Below, piece by piece: positions 1 to 6,554 of a stretch of 8,825 bases of DNA; position 1 is the stretch's first letter, and every line of letters begins with the position of its first letter. The notes below the pieces were generated by a model, which was not told the origin of the DNA, did not search any database, and worked only from the letters and a program-made list of their open reading frames with translations. Origin of the DNA: an uncultured Eubacteriales bacterium (GTDB taxonomy: Bacteria > Bacillota > Clostridia > Lachnospirales > Lachnospiraceae); the NCBI GenBank assembly GCA_900321505.1, contig ONWK01000084.1, forward strand, positions 1 through 8,825, in the 5' to 3' direction. A program made the position numbers and the translations under genes.

Positions 1-1004
1 CCCTGCTTTACGGGCTCTACAACGTTTGAATTCGAATGAACCATAACCGAAGAACCGAGACCGGCTTCGTTTGAGAAAACGCCTCGTTTGCAGCCCATGG
101 TAATGATCTCTTTCAGTGCAACACCGGCAGCGCCGCCCCATGCAGCCTGTTTTGTGAATGCCATGGAGAAGATAGCGCCGAAGGCGTCACCGATTGCGGT
201 GATATTTGTGAAGATAACGATAAATGCACCGAGGATATACATGATGACCATAAAGGGAATGATCTTCTCGGCAACATTTGCGATACGCTGCAGACCGCCG
301 ATGATAACGATACCCACGAGTATAAGGATTACGATTCCCAGGATAAGATGATACAGTGTTACTGAGGAATCACCTTCGCCGTAAAGAACCTTGCCGGAAA
401 GTGCGGGAATATCAAATGCCGAGGTGAAGTTCAGAACAATCTTGTTCACCTGTCCCATATTTCCTATACCGAAGGAAGCTAGAACTGCGCAGATGGCAAA
501 AATGATGGCAAGGATCTTGCCAAGATGCTTGAAGCCGTTCTTGCCGCCGAGACCGTCCTGAAGATAGTACATGGCGCCGCCGGACCATTCGCCCTGCTTA
601 TTCTTGCGGCGGAAATAAATACCGAGGATATTCTCGGAGTAGTTTGTCATCATACCGAGAAATGCGGCAACCCACATCCAGAATACGGCACCGGGACCGC
701 CTGTTACTATCGCTCCCGCAACTCCGGCGATATTGCCTACACCTACGGTTGCGGCAAGTGCTGTACAGAGGGCCTGGAACTGGGAGATGGAAGCCTTCTC
801 TCCTGTATGTGAGACTACCTTTTTGTTAAAGAGGCTTCCGATAGTCTTTTTCATCCAGTGACCGACATGAGTTACCTGAAAGCATTTTGTGAGAATTGTC
901 AAGACGAGTCCGACAAGTATGAGCAGCCATACGCCGACCTTGGTCCAGACGACGCTGTTGATCGTATCATTTACCTCAGCGACCGTATCCAAAAAACCGT
1001 TCAT
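1..1004 (-). CDS. Alanine/glycine:cation symporter (AGCS family), N-terminal part
   Basis: Sodium- or proton-coupled importer of alanine or glycine in the cytoplasmic membrane. The reading frame runs from ATG at 1004-1002 to the left edge without a stop, giving 334 codons of a family usually near 450-480 residues, so the C-terminus lies outside. Visible family marks are TALAATVGVGNIAGV (residues 81-95), the GGPGAVFWMW stretch (102-111), the amphipathic TNYSENILGIYFR segment (120-132), SGGAMYYLQDGLG (141-153), GNMGQ (181-185) and the hallmark RGVFSNEAGLGS (307-318). Hydrophobic, probably membrane-spanning segments lie near residues 22-38, 80-100, 103-118, 163-180, 217-237 and 250-268. The start is supported by a purine-rich site (GGGAAGGA) just upstream, very close to the ATG. 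The gene is transcribed divergently from secA, from a strong promoter with a hairpin in its leader. Which amino acid and cation are used cannot be read from the sequence. Family assignment is very secure. Confidence 0.95.
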   Translation of the reverse strand, partial: MNGFLDTVAEVNDTINSVVWTKVGVWLLILVGLVLTILTKCFQVTHVGHWMKKTIGSLFNKKVVSHTGEKASISQFQALCTALAATVGVGNIAGVAGAIVTGGPGAVFWMWVAAFLGMMTNYSENILGIYFRRKNKQGEWSGGAMYYLQDGLGGKNGFKHLGKILAIIFAICAVLASFGIGNMGQVNKIVLNFTSAFDIPALSGKVLYGEGDSSVTLYHLILGIVILILVGIVIIGGLQRIANVAEKIIPFMVIMYILGAFIVIFTNITAIGDAFGAIFSMAFTKQAAWGGAAGVALKEIITMGCKRGVFSNEAGLGSSVMVHSNSNVVEPVKQ

Positions 1005-1035
1005 AATCCTTCCCTTTCTTTCCCTTAAAAGATCC

Positions 1036-1094
1036 GAACAAAGAAAAAACGTTCTGAAGCATCCCGTATTTCAGGAGTCAGAACGCCTTTGCTC
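1036..1094 (-). terminator. Leader hairpin with U-tract, candidate attenuator of the symporter gene
   Basis: Read on the minus strand, CGTTCTGA (1085-1078) pairs perfectly with TCAGAACG (1057-1050) and is followed at once by TTTTTT (1049-1044), the layout of an intrinsic terminator. The 20-nt loop can fold further (TCCTG 1076-1072 with CGGGA 1066-1062). An outer stem GAGCAAAG (1094-1087) with CTTTGTTC (1043-1036) can also form, one G-U pair included, leaving the U6 run in an internal loop. The structure begins within a few nucleotides of the expected transcript start and ends about 30 nt before the symporter start codon. On the plus strand no T-run follows the stem, so it does not look like a terminator in the secA direction. 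That it attenuates the symporter is inference. No known riboswitch core, such as a glycine riboswitch, fits in so short a leader. Confidence 0.6.
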
Positions 1095-1101
1095 TGCGCG
1101 T

Positions 1102-1130
1102 ATTATAATATAGTTTGGCTAATGAGTCAA
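1102..1130 (-). promoter_or_regulatory. Sigma-A type promoter for the symporter gene
   Basis: On the minus strand, TTGACT (1130-1125) and TATAAT (1107-1102) are separated by exactly 17 bp: five of six matches to the -35 consensus and six of six to the -10. Transcription should start near 1095, giving a leader of about 90 nt before the ATG at 1004. This is the best promoter match in the intergenic region. Confidence 0.8.
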
Positions 1131-1151
1131 CAGTATATTGGCGAGGCTTCT

Positions 1152-1184
1152 GATATACCCTGAACCGTTCCGGGGCTGTGTATC
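1152..1184. repeat. Imperfect inverted repeat between the divergent promoters
   Basis: GATATAC (1152-1158) can pair with GTGTATC (1178-1184), one G-U pair included, and CCC just inside can pair with part of GGGG at 1172-1175. It lies upstream of the -35 boxes of both proposed divergent promoters, where an operator could sit. There is no T-run, so it is not a terminator. It is short and imperfect and could be chance. Confidence 0.25.
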
Positions 1185-1195
1185 TGAGAAAATCC

Positions 1196-1224
1196 TTGCC
1201 TTGCGGGGGGATTGATGGTATAGT
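1196..1224 (+). promoter_or_regulatory. Candidate promoter for the secA transcription unit
   Basis: TTGCCT (1196-1201) and TATAGT (1219-1224) are 17 bp apart, with four of six and five of six matches to the consensus boxes. The start would fall near 1231, leaving a leader of about 60 nt before secA. A second, perfect -10 box (TATAAT, 1250-1255) lies nearer the gene but has no good -35 partner at 16-18 bp. Either or both may be used. Confidence 0.5.
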
Positions 1225-1277
1225 ATTTAGGCTAAGTTGGAAAAGTGTATATAATTCTAAGGATAAGTAAGGATTAC

Positions 1278-1292
1278 GGAGGACGTAAGATG
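1278..1292 (+). promoter_or_regulatory. Ribosome binding site that fixes the secA start
   Basis: GGAGG at 1278-1282 lies 7 nt before ATG 1290-1292. An in-frame GTG at 1245 would add 15 residues with no family resemblance, and it overlaps the promoter region, so the ATG at 1290 is preferred. Confidence 0.85.
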
Positions 1293-4091
1293 GGTCTTGG
1301 AGAGAAGATCTTCGGTACGCACAGTGAGCGTGAATTAAAGAAGATAGAACCGATCATTAAGAAGATCGAATCCATGGATGAGGCCATGCAGGCCTTGAGT
1401 GATGATGAATTAAAGGCAAAAACCACAGAGTTTAAGGAGCGTCTGGCAGCGGGAGAAACACTTGATGATCTTCTGCCGGAGGCTTTTGCGGTTGTACGTG
1501 AGGCGGATTTCCGTGTGCTTGGACTGAAGCCCTTCCGTGTACAGCTGATAGGCGGCGTGATCCTGCATCAGGGACGTATCTCGGAGATGCGTACCGGTGA
1601 AGGTAAAACCCTGGTATCAACTCTTCCGGCATATCTGAATGCTCTGGAAGGCAAGGGCGTTCACATTGTGACCGTCAATGATTATCTGGCTAACCGTGAT
1701 GCCGAGTGGATGGGCGCGGTACACCGCTGGCTGGGTCTCACCGTTGGCGTTATCTTAAATCAGGATGACAATGACAAGCGCCGGGATGCATACAACTGTG
1801 ATATCACATATATCACAAATAATGAGCTGGGCTTTGATTATCTTCGTGATAACATGGTTATATATAAGGAACGTCTTGTACAGCGCGGACTGCACTATGC
1901 CATCATCGACGAGGTGGACTCCGTGCTTATCGACGAGGCGCGTACTCCGCTGATCATTTCAGGACAGAGCGGAAAGTCCACAGATATCTATAAAATGTGC
2001 GACTATATAGCACGCCGCATGAAGCGCGGTACCGCATCTACCGAGATCAGCAAGATGGATGCCATCATGGGTACTGCGGTTAAGGAAGACGGAGATTATC
2101 TTGTAAATGAGAAGGATAAATATGTAGTCCTTACCGAGCAGGGCGTAAAGGAGATCGAACAGTTCTTCCATATTGAAAACCTTGCTGATTCCGAGAATAT
2201 CGAAATCCAGCATACCATGCTGCAGGCCCTGAAGGCGCATGCCCTCATGCACCGTGATCAGGACTATGTGGTTAAGGATGACGAGGTTCTTATCGTTGAT
2301 GAATTTACCGGACGTATCATGCCCGGACGCCGTTTCAACGATGGTCTCCATCAGGCGATAGAGGCAAAGGAGCAGGTTAAGGTTAAGCGTGAGTCCAAGA
2401 CCCTCGCAACCATTACCTTCCAGAATTTCTTCAATAAATATGAAAAGAAGGCCGGCATGACCGGTACCGCACAGACAGAGGAGATCGAGTTCCGTGAGAT
2501 CTACAGCATGGACGTTGTTGTGGTGCCGACAAATAAGCCGATCGCACGTATAGATCAGGATGACGCTATCTTCAAGACCAAGAAGGAGAAGCTGAACGCC
2601 ATCATCGATGAGGTTGTACGTACCTATGAGAAGGGCCAGCCGGTGCTCGTCGGTACCGTAAATATCGATTCCTCCGAGGAACTCAGCCAGATGCTTAATA
2701 AGAGGGGCGTTCCTCATAAGGTGCTGAATGCAAAGTTCCATGAGCTTGAGGCGGAGATCATTGCCGATGCGGGACAGAGCGGACATGTTACCATCGCGAC
2801 CAACATGGCCGGCCGTGGTACCGATATCAAGCTGGGCGAGGGCGTAAAGGAGCTGGGCGGCCTTAAGGTCATCGGTACGGAACGTCATGAATCACGCCGT
2901 ATTGATAACCAGCTGCGCGGACGTTCCGGTCGTCAGGGCGATCCGGGTGAATCAAAATTCTATCTGTCTCTTGAGGATGATCTGATGCGTCTCTTCGGTT
3001 CAGAGCGTGTTATGGGCATTTATGATGCTCTCAAGATCCCCGAGGGCGAGGAAATACAGCATAAGACCATTACAAAGTTCGTTGAGAAGGCTCAGAAGAA
3101 GATCGAGTCCAACAACTTTGCGATACGTAAGAATCTTCTGGAATATGATCAGGTTAACAATGAGCAGCGTGAGGTTATCTACGCAGAACGCCGCAAGGTA
3201 CTTGACGGCGAGAACATGCGTGATACCGTATACGGCATGGTACAGGATACCGTAAGCCGTTATGTTGATAAGGTGGCTTCCACTGAGGCAGAGCCCTCCG
3301 ACTGGGATCTCCAGGAGCTGAATGATATCCTTCGTCCTATCGTTCCGCTTCAGAAGATCGAGCTTACCGAGGAGGAGAAGGGTAATAACAATCCGGCAGG
3401 CTTCAAGGCACGTCTGCAGGAAGAGGCCGGAAAGCTTTATGAGGCAAAGGAAGCCGAGATCACTGAAGCAGGCGGCGACATGCGTGAGATCGAGCGTGTT
3501 ATCCTTCTTAAAATGGTAGATCAGAAGTGGATGGACAATATTGATGACATGGCTCAGCTCCGTCAGGGTATCGGCCTTCAGTCCATGGGCGGAAGGGATC
3601 CGGTAGTTGAATACAAGCTGGCCGGATTTGACATGTTCAATGCAATGATGGATTCAATCAAGGAAGATACTGCAAGATATATCCTGCATATAGCGCTTCG
3701 TCCGCCGGAAGGACAGGATCGTCCCGGTGATCTTGATGATGAGGACGAGGATGATGACGAAATAGATGAGTTAGGACCCGCAAGGGAAGGCCTCATGGAT
3801 GAAGAGGATGCTTCAGACGGTCCGTCGGCAGGACCCGAATCGGAAGGACCCATGTCAGCAGGTCCGGCGGGACCGGTCCACGGTCCTGTATCAGCGCAGC
3901 AGCGACAGAGACAGGCTCATGTCCTTCAGCAGATGACAAGGCGTGAAGAGGTTGCCAAGGTAACCGGAACCAATAAGGATGAGACAAAGAAGAGAGAACC
4001 CGTAAAGCGTAAGGGCAAGAAGATCATGCCGAATGATCCGTGTCCGTGCGGCTCCGGGAAGAAGTATAAATTCTGCTGCGGCAGGAAGTAA
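1290..4091 (+). CDS. secA: Protein translocase ATPase SecA
   Basis: Motor ATPase that pushes unfolded preproteins through the SecYEG channel. The 933-residue product is full length. The N-terminal MGLGEKIFG leads to the first nucleotide-binding fold, with RVQLIGG (83-89), Walker A MRTGEGKT (100-107) and DEVD (207-210). The preprotein cross-linking region covers about 220-370, then the second fold carries TNMAGRGTDI (504-513) and QLRGRSGRQGDPG (541-553). The long helical scaffold follows, with the two-helix finger around 738-775. The C-terminal linker has an acidic run (814-827, 12 of 14 residues D or E), then seven Gly-Pro dipeptides between 829 and 866. The protein ends in a zinc motif with C918, C920, C929 and C930, which in this family contacts SecB or ribosomes and membrane lipids. 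It is the first gene of the probable secA-prfB-hom-lysC unit. Identity is certain; the long Gly-Pro linker is the only oddity. Confidence 0.99.
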   Translation: MGLGEKIFGTHSERELKKIEPIIKKIESMDEAMQALSDDELKAKTTEFKERLAAGETLDDLLPEAFAVVREADFRVLGLKPFRVQLIGGVILHQGRISEMRTGEGKTLVSTLPAYLNALEGKGVHIVTVNDYLANRDAEWMGAVHRWLGLTVGVILNQDDNDKRRDAYNCDITYITNNELGFDYLRDNMVIYKERLVQRGLHYAIIDEVDSVLIDEARTPLIISGQSGKSTDIYKMCDYIARRMKRGTASTEISKMDAIMGTAVKEDGDYLVNEKDKYVVLTEQGVKEIEQFFHIENLADSENIEIQHTMLQALKAHALMHRDQDYVVKDDEVLIVDEFTGRIMPGRRFNDGLHQAIEAKEQVKVKRESKTLATITFQNFFNKYEKKAGMTGTAQTEEIEFREIYSMDVVVVPTNKPIARIDQDDAIFKTKKEKLNAIIDEVVRTYEKGQPVLVGTVNIDSSEELSQMLNKRGVPHKVLNAKFHELEAEIIADAGQSGHVTIATNMAGRGTDIKLGEGVKELGGLKVIGTERHESRRIDNQLRGRSGRQGDPGESKFYLSLEDDLMRLFGSERVMGIYDALKIPEGEEIQHKTITKFVEKAQKKIESNNFAIRKNLLEYDQVNNEQREVIYAERRKVLDGENMRDTVYGMVQDTVSRYVDKVASTEAEPSDWDLQELNDILRPIVPLQKIELTEEEKGNNNPAGFKARLQEEAGKLYEAKEAEITEAGGDMREIERVILLKMVDQKWMDNIDDMAQLRQGIGLQSMGGRDPVVEYKLAGFDMFNAMMDSIKEDTARYILHIALRPPEGQDRPGDLDDEDEDDDEIDELGPAREGLMDEEDASDGPSAGPESEGPMSAGPAGPVHGPVSAQQRQRQAHVLQQMTRREEVAKVTGTNKDETKKREPVKRKGKKIMPNDPCPCGSGKKYKFCCGRK

Positions 4092-4127
4092 AACATTGCA
4101 GACGGTTCTTACGTCTCCGGAGATACT

Positions 4128-5252
4128 ATGCTTGCGATAGATGAATATAAATTCAGATTAAGTGAATATGAGAAACCCCTCGAAGAGGTACGGCAGTCGC
4201 TGGATATTTCCGGAAAGGAAGCGAGGATCGCCGAACTGGAGGCCAGCACCGAAACTCCCGGCTTCTGGGAAAATATCCAGGAAAGCGGCAAGGTGATGAA
4301 GGAGATCAAGAATCTCAAGGACACCATTGAGGATTTCCGTAAAATGTACAGCACCTGGGAAGACATAGGTACCATGCTGGAAATGGCTGAGGAAGAGGGA
4401 GATGACGAGCTGGTGGAAGAAGCCGGCCAGATGCTCAGCGACTTCGGCGAGAGCTTTGAAGAATTTCGCATAGCCACGCTGCTTTCCGGAGAATTTGATG
4501 AGAATAATGCGGTTCTCACTATCCATGCAGGTTCCGGAGGAACGGAATCCTGCGACTGGGCAAGCATGCTTTACCGCATGTACACAAGATGGGCTGACAA
4601 GCACAAATTCACGGTTGAAGTACTTGATTACCAGGACGGAGATGAGGCGGGGCTTAAATCCGTTACATTTCAGGTGAATGGTTATCATGCATACGGGTAT
4701 CTCAAGTCGGAAAAGGGCGTGCACAGACTTGTACGCATTTCACCCTTCAATGCCGTGGGTAAAAGGCAGACATCCTTCGTTTCACTGGATGTTATGCCGG
4801 AGCTTGATGACAGTATAGAGATCGAGATAAATGAGGCGGATATAAAGATGGATACCTACCGCTCCAGCGGGGCGGGCGGTCAGCACATTAATAAGACCTC
4901 ATCCGCAGTGCGGCTCACGCATCTTCCGACGGGTATCGTTGTGGCGTGCCAGAACGAGCGCTCCCAGTTCCAGAACAGGGATAAGGCCATGAAGATGCTT
5001 AAGGCAAAGCTTTATCTGCTGGAGCAGCAGAAGACCATGGAGAAGATATCCGGCATCCGCGGTGAAGTTACCGATAATGCTTTCGGCAGCCAGATACGGT
5101 CATATGTCCTTCAGCCATACACATTGGTTAAGGATCACAGGACCAACTGCGAGGTGGGCGATGCCCAGAGAGTGCTGGATGGCGGTATAGATCCTTTTAT
5201 TAACGCATATCTCAGGGATATGGCAGTGAAGGCGTCGGGCGCCACATCATGA
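4128..5252 (+). CDS. prfB: Peptide chain release factor 2
   Basis: Class I release factor that reads UGA and UAA in the ribosomal A site and triggers peptidyl-tRNA hydrolysis. It has 374 residues, normal for the family. The N-terminal helical domain (about 1-110) is followed by the GSGGTES segment (135-141), the stop-codon-reading tripeptide SPF (205-207), the catalytic GGQ loop within RSSGAGGQHINKT (245-257) and the CQNERSQFQNRDKAM segment (274-288). ATG 4128 is preceded by GGAGA at 4119-4123. Most bacterial prfB genes carry an in-frame UGA near codon 25, bypassed by +1 frameshifting. Here codons 25-26 are CTG GAT (Leu-Asp) at 4200-4205 in one continuous frame, so that autoregulation is absent. 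The gene starts 36 bp after secA and its TGA lies in a TCATGATAG context whose ATG (5249) is a possible but poorer start for hom. Confidence 0.98.
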   Translation: MLAIDEYKFRLSEYEKPLEEVRQSLDISGKEARIAELEASTETPGFWENIQESGKVMKEIKNLKDTIEDFRKMYSTWEDIGTMLEMAEEEGDDELVEEAGQMLSDFGESFEEFRIATLLSGEFDENNAVLTIHAGSGGTESCDWASMLYRMYTRWADKHKFTVEVLDYQDGDEAGLKSVTFQVNGYHAYGYLKSEKGVHRLVRISPFNAVGKRQTSFVSLDVMPELDDSIEIEINEADIKMDTYRSSGAGGQHINKTSSAVRLTHLPTGIVVACQNERSQFQNRDKAMKMLKAKLYLLEQQKTMEKISGIRGEVTDNAFGSQIRSYVLQPYTLVKDHRTNCEVGDAQRVLDGGIDPFINAYLRDMAVKASGATS

Positions 5253-5278
5253 TAGAACGGCGGAAAAAAGAGGAAAGT

Positions 5279-5293
5279 CGAGGTGACAGTATG
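5279..5293 (+). promoter_or_regulatory. Ribosome binding site that fixes the hom start
   Basis: AGGTG at 5281-5285 lies 5 nt before ATG 5291-5293. The longer alternative, ATG 5249 overlapping the prfB stop as ATGA, has no comparable site and would add 14 charged residues before the Rossmann fold. Confidence 0.75.
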
Positions 5294-6502
5294 GCAGCAA
5301 AGGTTGCAGTACTCGGATACGGCACTGTAGGAAGCGGTGTTGTAAAGATCCTTTGGGAGAATAATTCCCACGTCAGCCGGCGTGCCGGTGAAGCGGTAGA
5401 AGTTAAATATGTTCTGGATCTCAGGGATTTTCCCGGTGATCCGGTGGAAAAAGTCCTGGTCCATGACTTCGATACAATAGTAAATGATCCGGAGATCAGC
5501 GTAATAGCCGAAGCCATGGGCGGTCTTGAGCCGGCATATACCTTCGCAAAGAAGGCGCTGGAAAAGGGGATCAGCTTCTGTACCTCCAACAAGGTACTTG
5601 TAGAGGCTAAGGGAGCCGAGCTCATTTCGATCGCAAAGGAGCATGATGCCAATTTCTTCTTCGAGGCATCGGTAGGCGGCGGTATTCCGGTGATACGGCC
5701 TATTATACAGAGCCTGACGGCGGATCATTTCGATGAGATTTCGGGTATCCTTAACGGAACTACGAATTATATGCTCACAAAGATGGATAAGGAAGGCCTT
5801 GATTTTGATTATGTGCTGAAGGATGCACAGGAAAAGGGTTATGCGGAGAGAAACCCGGAGGCTGATATAGAAGGCCATGACGCGGGCCGCAAGATCGCGA
5901 TACTTGCGTCGCTGGTTTATGAGAAGCAGGTGGATTTCGAAGCTATCCCCATGGAAGGCATCACGAAGATCGGCAGTGAGGATTTTGCATACGCGAAGGC
6001 TGTCGGCTGCGCCATTAAGCTCCTTGGCACGGCAAGAAGGAAGGACGGAAAGATATATACTCTGGTGGCGCCATTCCTGGTACCTTCGGATGACCCGCTC
6101 TATGCGGTGGAAGGCGTATATAATGCAATAAAGCTTCACGGCGATATGCTGGGAAATGTTATGTTCTACGGCCAGGGAGCCGGAAAGGAAGCAACCGCCA
6201 GCGCGGTGGTTTCGGATATAGTTCAGGAGATACGCGAGCGCGGACGCCATGTGGAGATACTCTGGAGCGGTGAGAAACAGGCTTTGGAGGATGCAGGCGA
6301 ATATCCCTTCCGTTATCTTGTAAGACTTTCCGGCGCGGTCAGCGCTGATGCTCTCGGGGCTTTCGGAGATGTGGAAACAGTAACTGCAGAGGGTATATCC
6401 GGTGAGACTGCATTTCTGACCGCCGCAATGACCGAAGCAGAGCTTGCAGAGGCCATAGCAAAGAGCGGCGCTGAGTGTATAAAGAAGATAAGGATGAACT
6501 AG
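5291..6502 (+). CDS. hom: Homoserine dehydrogenase
   Basis: Reduces L-aspartate 4-semialdehyde to L-homoserine with NAD(P)H, the branch step towards threonine and methionine. From ATG 5291 the product has 403 residues. The Rossmann dinucleotide motif GYGTVGSG is at 9-16, TSNK at 98-101, EASVGGGIPVI at 125-135 and GILNGTTNYML at 152-162. The PROSITE-type signature NPEADIEGHDAGRK at 188-201 includes D192, D197 and K201, matching the acidic and lysine residues that family structures place at the active site. The tail (about 340-403) has the look of a compact ACT domain, so threonine feedback is possible. It is a single-function enzyme, unlike the kinase-dehydrogenase fusions of enterobacteria; aspartate kinase is encoded separately 52 bp downstream. 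The position right behind prfB, with only 38 bp between them, indicates cotranscription. The start at 5291 is favoured over 5249 for ribosome-site and homology reasons. Confidence 0.97.
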   Translation: MAAKVAVLGYGTVGSGVVKILWENNSHVSRRAGEAVEVKYVLDLRDFPGDPVEKVLVHDFDTIVNDPEISVIAEAMGGLEPAYTFAKKALEKGISFCTSNKVLVEAKGAELISIAKEHDANFFFEASVGGGIPVIRPIIQSLTADHFDEISGILNGTTNYMLTKMDKEGLDFDYVLKDAQEKGYAERNPEADIEGHDAGRKIAILASLVYEKQVDFEAIPMEGITKIGSEDFAYAKAVGCAIKLLGTARRKDGKIYTLVAPFLVPSDDPLYAVEGVYNAIKLHGDMLGNVMFYGQGAGKEATASAVVSDIVQEIRERGRHVEILWSGEKQALEDAGEYPFRYLVRLSGAVSADALGAFGDVETVTAEGISGETAFLTAAMTEAELAEAIAKSGAECIKKIRMN

Positions 6503-6554
6503 ACAGGGAGTGGATCATCACTTCCGGGATTATTATAAGGAGACAAAAGAGATC

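Noticed and set aside
1005..1130. A glycine riboswitch or T-box in the symporter leader
   Set aside because: AGCS genes are often riboswitch-controlled, but the leader is only about 90 nt, is filled by one hairpin, and lacks the conserved glycine aptamer and T-box sequences.
1959..2888. A 309-codon open frame on the minus strand inside secA
   Set aside because: It lies wholly opposite the conserved secA core, its translation has no domain I recognise, and it has no ribosome site or promoter that stands out; it is a codon-bias shadow.
4092..4127. A weak hairpin (AGACG with CGTCT) between secA and prfB
   Set aside because: A 5-bp stem with no T-run is not enough to call a terminator or regulatory site.
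5135..6250. A 371-codon minus-strand open frame across the prfB end and hom
   Set aside because: It spans two well-supported genes on the other strand, has low-complexity composition with many Cys, His, Leu and Ile, and no recognisable family.
6510..6554. An N-terminal extension of aspartate kinase from GTG 6510
   Set aside because: The added residues have no counterpart in the family and the AAGGAG motif lies downstream of that codon, so it cannot serve it.
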